Part shown: positions 52,270-60,452 of the stretch, in pieces
Numbering within the stretch: position 1 is the first letter of the stretch
How the letters are laid out: the number at the start of each line of letters is the position of its first letter
Origin: Streptomyces platensis
GTDB taxonomy: Bacteria; Actinomycetota; Actinomycetes; Streptomycetales; Streptomycetaceae
Assembly (NCBI RefSeq): GCF_008704855.1
Contig: NZ_CP023691.1
Coordinates: forward strand, 5,890,001-5,954,000
Reading direction: 5' to 3'
Length of the DNA stretch: 64,000 bases
The notes under the pieces: generated by a model
The model's input: the letters and a program-made list of their open reading frames with translations, nothing else
Told to the model about the DNA's origin: nothing
Database searches by the model: none
Made by a program: the position numbers and the translations under genes

Positions 52270-52924
52270 CACGATATCGGCCGGGCCGACGGCGACCACC
52301 GGTTCCGTGGGTCGGGCCGACCCGTCGGCCACGGCCGCCGACGCGGGGCTACAGAGCTGGCAGACGGACCGTTCGCGGGCGCCGATCGCCACCAAGATCG
52401 TGGTGGCGGGCGGCTTCGGCGTCGGCAAGACCACGTTCGTCGGATCGGTCTCGGAGATCACCCCGCTCCAGACCGAAGCGGTGATGACGCAGGCCAGCGC
52501 CGACACGGACGATCTGACCGCCACCCCGGAGAAGACCACGACCACGGTCGCGATGGACTTCGGGCGGATCACCCTCGACCAGGAACTGGTGCTGTACCTG
52601 TTCGGCACGCCCGGCCAGCAGCGCTTCTGGTTCATGTGGGACGACCTGGTGCGTGGTGCGATCGGCGCGATCGTGATGGCTGACACCCGGCGTCTGGAGG
52701 ACTGTTTCCCGGCGCTCGACTACTTCGAGAGCTGCGGACTGCCGTATGTCGTCGCGGTCAACCACTTCGAAGGGACCGAGGCGTACGCCGTCGAGCATGT
52801 CCGCGACGCGCTGACCGTGCCGCCGCAGGTACCGGTCGTGATCATGGACGCCCGGGAGCGGCCCACGGTGATCAAGTCGCTGCTCGCGCTGGTCGGCCAC
52901 GCACTGGAGACCACACCGGAGTAA
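52250..52924 (+). CDS. cvnD: Conservon small GTPase CvnD
   Basis: A 224-residue Ras-like GTPase of the conservon type. The P-loop is GGFGVGKTT (about residues 55-63), switch I lies near TPLQTEAVM, the G3-like motif is YLFGTPGQQRFW, and the NKxD equivalent is VAVNHFEG. The GTG start lies 20 bases inside cvnC. It should be controlled by CvnA/B/C and to transmit the signal. The first ~45 residues are variable and probably disordered. Confidence 0.92.
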   Translation: MDFTGSDTISAGPTATTGSVGRADPSATAADAGLQSWQTDRSRAPIATKIVVAGGFGVGKTTFVGSVSEITPLQTEAVMTQASADTDDLTATPEKTTTTVAMDFGRITLDQELVLYLFGTPGQQRFWFMWDDLVRGAIGAIVMADTRRLEDCFPALDYFESCGLPYVVAVNHFEGTEAYAVEHVRDALTVPPQVPVVIMDARERPTVIKSLLALVGHALETTPE

Positions 52925-52993
52925 CCGGTGGGTAAGGTCTCGCCCCTCCCCCCACTCCCCGAACCACCAGCAGTAATAGAGAAGAGCCCCGCC

Positions 52994-54247
52994 ATGCGGA
53001 AAATACTCATCGTCGGAGCCGGCCAGTCCGGTCTCCAGCTTGCCCTGGGCCTCCAGTCGCAGGGCTATGAGGTCACCCTCATGTCCAACCGCACCGCCGA
53101 CGAGATCCGTGCCGGGCGGGTCATGTCGACGCAGTGCATGTTCGACACCGCGCTCCAGCACGAGCGCGACCTCCAGATCAACTTCTGGGAGAGCCAGGCC
53201 CCGCGCATCGAGGGCCTCGGCGTCTCGGTCGCCGCGCCCGGCAGCCATGAGGCGCCGGAGGGCTCGCAGCGGGCCATCGACTGGGTGGGCAAGCTGGACG
53301 GCTACGCCCAGTCCGTCGACCAGCGGGTGAAGATGGCCGGCTGGATGGAGACCTTCGCGCAGCGCGGCGGCCAGCTCGTCATCCATGGCGCGGCCGTCTC
53401 CGACCTCGACTTCTTCGCCAGCCGCTACGACCTGACGATGGTGTCGGCCGGCAAGGGCGAGCTGGTGTCCATGTTCGGCCGCGACGCCGGGCGCTCCCCG
53501 TACGACGCCCCGCAGCGCGCGCTGGCCGTCGCCTACGTGCACGGTCTGGGCCCGCGCCCCGAGCACCCCGACTACGACGCGGTGCGCTGCAACCTGGTGC
53601 CCGGCGTCGGCGAGCTGTTCGTGATGCCGACGTACACCACCTCCGGCCGCGCCGACATCCTCTTCTGGGAGGGCATACCCGGCGGCCCGCTGGACGCCTT
53701 CCAGGGCGTCAAGGACCCCGAGGAGCACCTCGCCGTCACGCTGGAACTGATGGAGAAGTTCCTGCCCTGGGAGTACGCCCGCGCCACCAAGGTCGAACTG
53801 ACCGACGCCAACGGCACGCTGGCCGGCCGCTACGCTCCCACCGTGCGCAACCCCGTCGGCCGGCTGCCCTCCGGCGGTCTGGTGCTCGGCGTCGCGGATG
53901 TCGTGGTCGCCAACGACCCGATCACCGGCCAGGGCTCCAACTCGGCCTCCAAGTGCGCCGCCTCCTACCTCGCCTCCATCGTGGAGCGCGGGGACCAGCC
54001 CTTCGACGGGGACTGGATGCGGACCGCCTTCGAGCGGTACTGGACCACCGCCCAGCACGTCACCAAGTGGACGAACGCGATGCTGGCGCCGCCGCCGGAG
54101 CACATCCTGAACCTCATCGGCGCGGCCGGGCAGCTTCAGCCCGTAGCCGACCGGTTCGCCAACGGCTTCAACGACCCGTCGGACTTCGAGAACTTCTTCT
54201 ACGACCCGGAGAAGACGAATGCGTATCTCGCTTCGCTGACGGGCTGA
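52994..54247 (+). CDS. Styrene/indole monooxygenase-type flavoprotein
   Basis: A 417-residue FAD monooxygenase of the StyA/indole monooxygenase group. The N-terminal Rossmann motif is ILIVGAGQSGLQLALGL; the family block is RADILFWEGIPGGPLDAF, and the flavin-binding region is GLVLGVADVVVANDPITGQGSNSASK. Such enzymes epoxidise aromatic alkenes or indole with a separate flavin reductase, none of which is encoded nearby. It lies 69 bases after cvnD on the same strand and may be read with the conservon, in the slot where many conservons carry a P450 gene. The ATG at 52994 matches family length. Confidence 0.88.
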   Translation: MRKILIVGAGQSGLQLALGLQSQGYEVTLMSNRTADEIRAGRVMSTQCMFDTALQHERDLQINFWESQAPRIEGLGVSVAAPGSHEAPEGSQRAIDWVGKLDGYAQSVDQRVKMAGWMETFAQRGGQLVIHGAAVSDLDFFASRYDLTMVSAGKGELVSMFGRDAGRSPYDAPQRALAVAYVHGLGPRPEHPDYDAVRCNLVPGVGELFVMPTYTTSGRADILFWEGIPGGPLDAFQGVKDPEEHLAVTLELMEKFLPWEYARATKVELTDANGTLAGRYAPTVRNPVGRLPSGGLVLGVADVVVANDPITGQGSNSASKCAASYLASIVERGDQPFDGDWMRTAFERYWTTAQHVTKWTNAMLAPPPEHILNLIGAAGQLQPVADRFANGFNDPSDFENFFYDPEKTNAYLASLTG

Positions 54248-54372
54248 CGTCCGCCCACGGCGGTGCTGTCCGCCCCACGTGGTCGGGTGGCACCGCCGTG
54301 CCGGTTCTCCCCGCCTTCGGCGGGGAGGGGTGTTGTTTCGGGCTGCTGCGGCGCGGGTTTCGTTGTGGTGGC

Positions 54373-54449
54373 GGTGGCGGGCCTCCGGGGGTGGTGTGCG
54401 GGACTGCTTCGCTTTACGTCCCGCACACCACCCCCTCCGGCCCGCCACC
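54373..54449. repeat. Very long inverted repeat (terminator or dispersed element)
   Basis: Two 32-base arms (54373-54404 and 54418-54449) pair perfectly except for a 3-base internal mismatch, around a 13-base loop that includes CTTCGCTTTAC. It lies between the convergent flavoprotein and the small leftward gene. The length and loop resemble a dispersed hairpin recalled from other Streptomyces genomes. It can at least terminate both transcripts. Confidence 0.8.
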
Positions 54450-54494
54450 TCACGTGGGTGCCGCGGCTGCCCGTGGTGGGGGTGGGCGTGGGCT

Positions 54495-54758
54495 TCAGTG
54501 GTGCCTGCGCCAAGGCCACTTGGGTCCAGTGGAGGGTGTTCCGGCCGGGTCGTACTCGTACTTCCAGCCGCTGGGCAGGCCGAGGCGGCCCACCCGGGCC
54601 GGGACGCGCCGGTAGAAGTGGACGGTCGGGGGGCGGCCGTCGTCGTGGGGTTCGGGCACCTCGTACGTCTTGGGCGGCTGGCCTGTCATGCCGACCAGTA
54701 CGGGCAGGACCCGGCCGTCCAGCGGGCCGCCGACGAAGAGGGTGTTCTCGCTTCTCAC
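54495..54758 (-). CDS. Small hypothetical protein
   Basis: An 87-residue soluble protein (MRSENTLFVGGPLDGRVLPVLVG...TVHFYRRVPARVGRLGLPSGWKYEYDPAG). The 'GGPLDGRV' start and 'YEYDPAG' end resemble small actinobacterial and phage hypothetical proteins. No catalytic motif or cysteine is present. It lies 36 bases after the TetR stop on the same strand, so it may be the last gene of the AurF-like/TetR transcript. Function unknown. Confidence 0.6.
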   Translation of the reverse strand: MRSENTLFVGGPLDGRVLPVLVGMTGQPPKTYEVPEPHDDGRPPTVHFYRRVPARVGRLGLPSGWKYEYDPAGTPSTGPKWPWRRHH

Positions 54759-54794
54759 GTCCTCAGTGTCACACCGGCCCGGCCCGGTGGCGGC

Positions 54795-55535
54795 TCACAG
54801 CAGATGCGCGGCGTCGCTCACGACGGGCAGGGCGCGGCGGGCCAGATCGCCGGCCGGACCGTCGGAGGTCTCCAGCTTCAGTGCCGCGCGGGTCACCCGG
54901 GCGGTCTGGGGGTCCCCGGCCGCGGTCGCGGTCAGCAGCGCGATGAAGTGGTCGACCAGCCAGTTCCGCAGCTCGTCGAGGCCCGGCTGCTTGTCCTCGT
55001 CGAGCCAGATCAGCGAGGCGGCCTCGACCGCGGTGATCCACATCCGGACGGTCATCCGCAGCCGCAGGCCCGGCTCCGGTTCGCCCAGGTGCCGCAGGAT
55101 CTGATCGGCCGCGGCCCGCCGTACCTCGTCGACGATCGCGGTCGTACGGGTGGTCTCCACGACGCTGCCGCCCTGGAGGAGCGCGCTGAACCCGGCGTCG
55201 TGCTCGTCGACGAACGCCAAGTAGCGGTCCAGCGCACGGGACAGCCGCTGGGTGAGCGGTCCGGTGTCCGGCTCGGCGAAGCAGCGCTCCAGGATGTCGG
55301 CCGCGCTGCGCAGCGCGGCCTCGTACAACTGCTGCTTGCCGCCGGGGAAGTAGCGGTAGACGAGCGGCCGGGAGACCCCGGCGGCCAGGGCGACATCGTC
55401 CAGGGAGACGTCCTCGGGCGCGCGCTGGGCGAACAGGTCCAGCGCGGCGGTGAGCAATTGGCTGCGACGCTGCTCCACGCTCAGCCTGCGATAAGCGGGT
55501 CGGGGTACAGCTGGGGCGGTGCCGGGGCCGTTCAT
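54795..55535 (-). CDS. TetR-family repressor
   Basis: A 246-residue TetR regulator. The HTH reads QLLTAALDLFAQRAPEDVSLDDVALAAGVSRPLVYRYFPGGKQQLYEAAL, the rest is the ligand-binding helical domain. The ATG at 55535 is chosen over one at 55598 because it precedes the usual short N-terminal arm. It lies 73 bases downstream of the AurF-like oxygenase gene, probably co-transcribed, and most likely represses both diiron genes through the sites at 56610-56675. The ligand may be a fatty or aromatic compound; not determinable here. Confidence 0.88.
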   Translation of the reverse strand: MNGPGTAPAVPRPAYRRLSVEQRRSQLLTAALDLFAQRAPEDVSLDDVALAAGVSRPLVYRYFPGGKQQLYEAALRSAADILERCFAEPDTGPLTQRLSRALDRYLAFVDEHDAGFSALLQGGSVVETTRTTAIVDEVRRAAADQILRHLGEPEPGLRLRMTVRMWITAVEAASLIWLDEDKQPGLDELRNWLVDHFIALLTATAAGDPQTARVTRAALKLETSDGPAGDLARRALPVVSDAAHLL

Positions 55536-55608
55536 GAACAGCAGCGTAACCGGCCCGGATGTCGGCTCGTACAGGTGCTCGGGGTGTACCGGGTCCATGC
55601 CGTCCGCT

Positions 55609-56607
55609 TCAGGCCAGCAGACCCGAGCTGCGCCACAACCTGCGGCCCATACCGCGCAGTACGCCGATCTCGTCGAGGAAGTCGGTCAGCCGCCGGGCGC
55701 CGGACTGCATCACCTCGCGGCGGTGGCCACTGGCCTTGACCTGGGCTACGGCCTCCCGCCTGTCCAGCCCGACGTGGGTGTACACGTCCGGATTGACGAA
55801 GGCGAGGGAGAACACCCGGGCCGCCTCGCCGGAGCTGATCCGGGTCAACTCCCGCTCCCAGCGCGGCGCGGTGACCATCTGGCGGCGCAGCTCCTCGCGG
55901 GCGTAGCGCACATGCCGGGCCTCCTCGACGACATGGATACGGGTCACCCCGCGCACGATCGTCTGCACCCGCTCGTCCGGGAAGGTCAGCCGCTGCATCC
56001 AGTCCAGGATCTCCTCGCCGAGCAGTGTGCAGGCGAACGACCCCGGGGTGGTGGATACCGTCTTGAGCACACGGGCGAGGTTGTGGTTGAGCCGGGAGAC
56101 CGGATACGCCGGTGCGCCGCCCTTCTGGATCATGCGCGCGAACATCTTGGAGTGCCGGCACTCATCGGCGATCTCGGTGAGCGCGTAGCGGACATGGGCG
56201 CTGGTCACCGGCTTGTCGTAGATGTGCCGGACGAGCAGCTGCATCAGGATGATCTCGAACCAGATGCCCAGCGAGGCGAGCGAGGCGGCCTCGTGCCGGG
56301 ACAGGTCCTGCTGCTGCTCCAGGGACATCTTCCGCCAGAGCGGGGTGTCGTAGAGCGAGACCAGCTCCGGCGGCCAGAACCACTTGCCGTCCTCCAGGGG
56401 CGCGTCCCAGTCGAGTTCGGTGTCGGGGTCGAAGGAGTGCTTGGCGGAGGAGTCGAGCAGTCGCTCGGCGACCTGTTCCCGGTCCTTGAGCAGACCGAGG
56501 GCGTCCCGCAGCACTTCGGTGTCCGTCTCGGTCATCGCGGTGGGCGCGCTCGTCATGGCTGTGGCTACCTCGCTCTGGGGGTCGGGGGCTGTCCTCCCCG
56601 TGGTCAT
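55609..56607 (-). CDS. AurF-like diiron oxygenase
   Basis: A protein of about 332 residues of the p-aminobenzoate N-oxygenase (AurF) family. Diiron ligands are visible in YALTEIADECRHSKMF (E/H motif), TLLGEEILDW and IHVVEEARHVRYA; an earlier ligand is in SRHEAASLASLG. The carboxylate-bridged helical bundle needs an electron donor not encoded here. The start is uncertain: ATGs at 56607, 56556 and 56535 are all in frame, with a GAGG site suiting 56556. The TetR gene follows directly, and a second diiron protein is divergent across the shared operators. The substrate is unknown. Confidence 0.87.
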   Translation of the reverse strand: MTTGRTAPDPQSEVATAMTSAPTAMTETDTEVLRDALGLLKDREQVAERLLDSSAKHSFDPDTELDWDAPLEDGKWFWPPELVSLYDTPLWRKMSLEQQQDLSRHEAASLASLGIWFEIILMQLLVRHIYDKPVTSAHVRYALTEIADECRHSKMFARMIQKGGAPAYPVSRLNHNLARVLKTVSTTPGSFACTLLGEEILDWMQRLTFPDERVQTIVRGVTRIHVVEEARHVRYAREELRRQMVTAPRWERELTRISSGEAARVFSLAFVNPDVYTHVGLDRREAVAQVKASGHRREVMQSGARRLTDFLDEIGVLRGMGRRLWRSSGLLA

Positions 56608-56609
56608 CT

Positions 56610-56633
56610 CTTATGAGACTGCGTGTCAGTAAG
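56610..56633. promoter_or_regulatory. TetR-type operator candidate, site 1
   Basis: CTTATGAGAC and TGTCAGTAAG flank a TGCG centre. The right half (TTACTGAC on the other strand) is similar to a half of site 2, 23 bases away. The site lies 3 bases before the AurF-like start at 56607, consistent with repression. Confidence 0.5.
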
Positions 56634-56655
56634 CTCGTCAATCCCCCGTGCACGA

Positions 56656-56675
56656 CTTATTGACCCGTCGGTAAG
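56656..56675. promoter_or_regulatory. TetR-type operator candidate, site 2
   Basis: CTTATTGACCCGTCGGTAAG is a 20-bp dyad of the form CTTAnnGACnnGTCnnTAAG, with 14 of 20 positions symmetric. It is in the 130-bp divergent spacer between the AurF-like and ferritin-like genes. TTAnnGAC-type halves are typical of TetR operators; the adjacent TetR protein is the likely binder. Confidence 0.65.
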
Positions 56676-56737
56676 GAACGTGTGAGCCTGCCAACGACCG
56701 CCCATGACAAGGCGTTTGGCGACCCCAGGAGGCGTCC

Positions 56738-57844
56738 GTGCCGACCCGAGATCTCTATGTGCAGGACCCAGGCGACCCCGTCTGGAAGGTGCCCGCCTCC
56801 GGTGCGGCCCGCTTCAGCTGGGACTACGACGACGGACGCGAACGGCTGCTCGCGCTCTACCAGAAGGGCAAGGACAAGCAGTGGGACGCCAATCTGCGGA
56901 TCGACTGGGGGCTGGAGGTGGACCCCCAGGACCCGCTCGGCACCCCGGATGAGTCCATGTCCCTGTACGGCACCAAGTACTGGGACAAAATGACCGAGAA
57001 GGACCGAGGTGATCTGCGCCGGCACTACACCTCCTGGCAGTTCAGCCAGTTTCTGCACGGCGAGCAGGGCGCGATGGTGTGCGCGGCGCGGATCGTCGAA
57101 TCCGTTCCGGACCTCGACGCGAAGTTCTACTCCGCCACCCAGACCATGGACGAGGCGCGGCACGCCGAGATATACAGCCGTTTCCTCCAGGAAAAGATCG
57201 GGATGCTCTACCCGGTCAACGACAACCTCCAGGCGCTGCTTTCCGACACCCTCAAGGATTCACGCTGGGACATGCCGTACCTCGGCATGCAGGTGCTGAT
57301 CGAGGGCCTGGCGCTGGCCGCCTTCGGCATGATCCGCGACACCACCACCAAACCGCTGCCCCAGCAGATCCTCGCGTACGTCATGCAGGACGAGGCGCGC
57401 CATGTCGCCTTCGGGCGCATGGCGCTGCGCGACTACTACAAGCAGCTCACCGATGCCGAACTGCGCGAACGCGAGGAATTCGTCATCGAGGGCTGCTATT
57501 TGATGCGCGACCGGCTGCGCGGTCTGGAAGTCCTGGAGAACTTCGGCATTCCGCACGACGAAGCCGCCGAATTCACTGAGAACTCCGAATTCCTGCACCT
57601 CTTCCGCAAGCTGCTCTTCAGCCGCATCGTGCCCTGCGTGAAGGACATCGGCCTGTGGGGCGAACGCCTCCAGCGCGCCTATGTCGACATGGGCGTCTTC
57701 GAGATGGGCGATTCCAACCTCGACCTCCTCATGGCCCAGGACGAGGAACTCGCGGAGAAGCTGGACGCCGAGCGCTTCGTGGCCGAGGAGGAGGCCCGTA
57801 CGGCCGAGGTCGCAGCGGCCATCGAGCAGGGCGCGGAGGACTGA
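56738..57844 (+). CDS. Ferritin-like/R2-like diiron protein
   Basis: A 368-residue diiron helical-bundle protein. Ligand motifs are HGEQGAMVCAAR, QTMDEARHAEIYSRF, LIEGLALAAFG and VMQDEARHVAFGRMAL, giving two ExxH-type pairs (E-A-R-H twice), as in R2-like oxidases and aromatic or fatty-acid oxygenases. The GTG start follows AGGAGG. It is divergent from the AurF-like gene across two TetR-type operators, so both diiron enzymes may be induced together. The C-terminus is acidic and Glu/Ala-rich. The substrate is unknown. Confidence 0.87.
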   Translation: MPTRDLYVQDPGDPVWKVPASGAARFSWDYDDGRERLLALYQKGKDKQWDANLRIDWGLEVDPQDPLGTPDESMSLYGTKYWDKMTEKDRGDLRRHYTSWQFSQFLHGEQGAMVCAARIVESVPDLDAKFYSATQTMDEARHAEIYSRFLQEKIGMLYPVNDNLQALLSDTLKDSRWDMPYLGMQVLIEGLALAAFGMIRDTTTKPLPQQILAYVMQDEARHVAFGRMALRDYYKQLTDAELREREEFVIEGCYLMRDRLRGLEVLENFGIPHDEAAEFTENSEFLHLFRKLLFSRIVPCVKDIGLWGERLQRAYVDMGVFEMGDSNLDLLMAQDEELAEKLDAERFVAEEEARTAEVAAAIEQGAED

Positions 57845-57874
57845 CCGCCGGGCGGCCGGACCTCCGCGCCGCTG

Positions 57875-58753
57875 TCAGGGGGTCCCGCCAGGAAGCCCGG
57901 CGGGCAGAAAGCCGAGCACCTGGCGGCCGAGCGCCTCGGGGTCGGCGTACGGCAGGGAGTGGTGCGTGACCCCCGCCAGGGTCGCGATCCGTACGCCCGC
58001 CAGGGTTCGTTCGGCCCGGGCCGCGACCCGGCGCGGATCGTGCGTCCGGCTCCGCCCGGCCAGCAGCAACAGCGTCGGCACGGCCCGGGTGACGTCCGGC
58101 CGCGGCCCCGTGACGACCTTCGTGGTGCGGAACTCGACGGCGCCCAGGCCCATCAGCCGCACCAGTTCGGGCGCCGGCGGCGCACCCCCGGTCTCCCACT
58201 CCAGGAACCGCCGGGTGCTCCGCTCCCCGGGCCGTAGGAACAGCGGCAGCGCCCGCAGCAGATACGACGGCCGGAAACCCGCGAAGCACTGGGTCGGATC
58301 GAGCAGCACCAGCCGGTTCACCCGCCCCGGCGCCGCGTGCCCGGCATAGCTCAGCGCGAGCCACCCGCCGTACGAGTGCCCGAGCAGCGCGGCCGAGGTC
58401 AGCCCCAGCCCGCGGAACACCCCGTCGAGCCAGTCGAGCAGATCCGCCGGCCGCCGCAGCGCCCGCCCGGTGGGCACACTGAGCCCCGGCCCGCCCATCT
58501 GGTCCACGGCGTACACCCGGTGCGTACGGGCGAGCGAGGCGGCGAGGGCGTACCAGACGGCCGAGGTGGTGCCGCCGCCGTGCAGCAGCACCAGCGGCGG
58601 ACCGCCGGCCGGCCCGCACACGGTGACCCGGGTACTGCCGAACTCCGACGCCAGATCGAGCCGTTCCACCGGGACCGGCCACAGCGCCATGGCCTGCTCG
58701 TAGGCCGCACGAAAGGCCGCGGTGGGGGTGGGTGCAGGAGTGTCTGCTGTCAT
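57875..58753 (-). CDS. Alpha/beta hydrolase
   Basis: A 292-residue alpha/beta hydrolase. LVLLHGGGTTSAVW provides the oxyanion HGG loop, ALLGHSYGGWLALSYA the nucleophile elbow (GHSYGG), LLLAGRSRTHDPRRV the acid region and VTHHSLPYADPEAL the catalytic histidine. The ATG at 58753 follows GGAGG; the longer upstream frame is a shadow. It is divergent from a MarR gene across a palindrome, so it is probably the MarR target. Substrate unknown. Confidence 0.9.
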   Translation of the reverse strand: MTADTPAPTPTAAFRAAYEQAMALWPVPVERLDLASEFGSTRVTVCGPAGGPPLVLLHGGGTTSAVWYALAASLARTHRVYAVDQMGGPGLSVPTGRALRRPADLLDWLDGVFRGLGLTSAALLGHSYGGWLALSYAGHAAPGRVNRLVLLDPTQCFAGFRPSYLLRALPLFLRPGERSTRRFLEWETGGAPPAPELVRLMGLGAVEFRTTKVVTGPRPDVTRAVPTLLLLAGRSRTHDPRRVAARAERTLAGVRIATLAGVTHHSLPYADPEALGRQVLGFLPAGLPGGTP

Positions 58754-58802
58754 GGTGCACCTCCGGGACGAGGAGAAGAGACGCACGAGGCCGTCACTAC
58801 TG

Positions 58803-58835
58803 CCTCGCTCGGCAAGTATCTCGCTGAGCGAGGTA
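58803..58835. promoter_or_regulatory. MarR-type operator between the hydrolase and MarR genes
   Basis: 58817-58835 is a 19-bp dyad (TATCTCGCT-G-AGCGAGGTA) with one mismatched pair. It overlaps a second inverted repeat, CCTCGCTCGGC-N9-GCTGAGCGAGG (58803-58833). It lies in the 117-bp spacer, 35 bases from the MarR start. This is the usual size and position for a MarR autoregulatory site. Confidence 0.75.
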
Positions 58836-58870
58836 ATAATGCGGAAGTCCGGAAAGAAAGGCGGCGGTGC

Positions 58871-59347
58871 ATGGCGAAGCAGCAAGCGGCGGACGAACCG
58901 GCGGGGATGGACCTGGTTCATCTGCTGCGGGAGGTGACCGTGCGACTCGACCTCGCCGGAGCGCGGTTCGCCGGCCGCAACGGCCTGCACCCCACCGACC
59001 TCCGGGCCCTGATCAGCCTGCTGGACGCGGCACGGGCCGGCGAGGAGGCCACCCCCGGCCGGCTCGGCGACCGGCTGGGCCTGAACTCCGCCGGCACCAC
59101 GGCACTCATCGACCGCCTGGAACGGCTGGGTCTGCTCCGCCGGGTCCGTGACACCCGCGACCGGCGCCGCGTCCTGCTGGAGGTCGACGACCGGGCCCTC
59201 GCCCTGGGCCGGTCCTTCTTCGGCCCGCTGATCGACCGCACCATCGCCCTGCTCGCCACCTTCGACGCCGGTGAACAGGCGGCGATCCGGCGGTTCCTGA
59301 GCGGGGTGGGGGAGGCGGTGACGGAGGAGGGTGCGCAGGGCCCCTGA
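58871..59347 (+). CDS. MarR-family transcriptional regulator
   Basis: A 158-residue MarR protein. The winged helix is PTDLRALISLLDAARAGEEATPGRLGDRLGLNSAGTTALIDRLERLGLLRRVRDTRDRRRVLLEVDDRAL, followed by a dimerisation helix. The ATG at 58871 follows AAAGGCGG. It probably binds the palindrome at 58803-58835 and represses itself and the divergent alpha/beta hydrolase gene. The ligand is unknown; a small phenolic compound is common for the family. Confidence 0.92.
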   Translation: MAKQQAADEPAGMDLVHLLREVTVRLDLAGARFAGRNGLHPTDLRALISLLDAARAGEEATPGRLGDRLGLNSAGTTALIDRLERLGLLRRVRDTRDRRRVLLEVDDRALALGRSFFGPLIDRTIALLATFDAGEQAAIRRFLSGVGEAVTEEGAQGP

Positions 59348-59348
59348 A

Positions 59349-59390
59349 GGGGCGCGGGGAACCGCGCGACCGGCCACGGCGCGGCCGCAG
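59349..59390 (+). repeat. Dispersed Streptomyces intergenic element
   Basis: AGGGGCGCGGGGAACCGCGCGACC and the following GCGGCCGCAG match the 'ggggcgcggggaac(t/c)gcgcgacc' element recalled from many Streptomyces intergenic regions. GCGCGG-GGAA-CCGCGC can form a short hairpin directly after the MarR stop, so it may serve as the terminator. The dispersed nature is recalled, not tested. Confidence 0.55.
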
Positions 59391-59427
59391 AAGCAGGACG
59401 GCGCCTATCGCCCCGCCCCGCGCATGC

Positions 59428-60285
59428 TCATCGCTTGCCCGACCGCGCCAGCCAGCGCCCCTCGTGCCGGGACACCTCGATCGGACGGCCGAAGCAGGCC
59501 GTCATCCGCTCACCGGTCAGCACCTCGTCCACCGGGCCGGCGGCCTGCACCCGGCCGTCGCGCAGCAGCAGGGCGTGGCCGATGGCCGGGGACAGCTCCT
59601 CCAGGTGGTGGGTGACCGTCACGGTCGCCAACTCCGGGCGCCCCACGGCCAGTCGGTGCAGCGCATCGATCAGATCCTCGCGGGACGGCAGATCGAGCGC
59701 GTTGAACGGCTCGTCGAGCAGCAGCAGCCGGGGCTCGGCCATCAGCGCGCGGGCGATCAGGATCCTGGCCCGCTGGCCGCCCGAACACACCCCGAACGGG
59801 CGGTCCGCCAGCTCCTTGCAGTCCAGTTCGGTGAGCAGCTCATGGGCGCGCTCCCGGGTGGCCGCGTCGTACTTGCGCCACAGCGGCTGCACGGTGCCGG
59901 TCGCGCCGGTCAGCACGACCGTGTGGCCGGTCGCGTCCTGCGGAACCTTCTGCGCGCCGGAGACCAGACCGATGACGGCACGCAGTTCACGGACGTCCAC
60001 CGAGCCGAGGCGGTGGCCGAGCACCTCGACGGTGCCGACGGTCGGGAACATCAGCGCGCCGACGAGCCGCAGAAGGGTGGTCTTCCCGGCACCGTTCGCA
60101 CCGAGCAGCGCCCAGTGCTCACCGGACCGTACGGTCCAGTCGACGGCATCGAGGATGACCTGCCCGCTGGAGTAGCGGCGGACGCCGACTCCCTCCAGGG
60201 CGGCGATCACCCGGGCGGACTCGGGGGCCGGCTGCGGCGTGGCCGTTGCGGGGTTCCGGGGCTGCGAAGGCTGCGTGGGGCTCAT
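59428..60285 (-). CDS. ABC transporter ATP-binding protein
   Basis: A 285-residue ABC ATPase. The Walker A is GANGAGKTT, the signature CSGGQRARI, and Walker B is LLLLDEPFNALD, followed by TVTHHLEEL with the switch histidine. An Ala/Pro-rich stretch of 20-30 residues precedes the domain. No permease or binding protein is adjacent, and the orphan resembles the YlmA-type ATPases next to housekeeping genes. The ATG at 60285 is the first in frame. Substrate unknown. Confidence 0.85.
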   Translation of the reverse strand: MSPTQPSQPRNPATATPQPAPESARVIAALEGVGVRRYSSGQVILDAVDWTVRSGEHWALLGANGAGKTTLLRLVGALMFPTVGTVEVLGHRLGSVDVRELRAVIGLVSGAQKVPQDATGHTVVLTGATGTVQPLWRKYDAATRERAHELLTELDCKELADRPFGVCSGGQRARILIARALMAEPRLLLLDEPFNALDLPSREDLIDALHRLAVGRPELATVTVTHHLEELSPAIGHALLLRDGRVQAAGPVDEVLTGERMTACFGRPIEVSRHEGRWLARSGKR

Positions 60286-60452
60286 CGCGGCAGATTAGCT
60301 GTGCACGGCACCTTTCTGTGCGGGTGTCCGAGGTGCGGACCCCGGCGGAGAGCGGCAGCAGGAGGGCGTCGAGGCCCCGGGCCGTTACGGCTCGGGGAGC
60401 CCCGACAGCGTCCGTTGCCGAGGTGGCGTCCGTACGGTACGCACCGGGGTGG

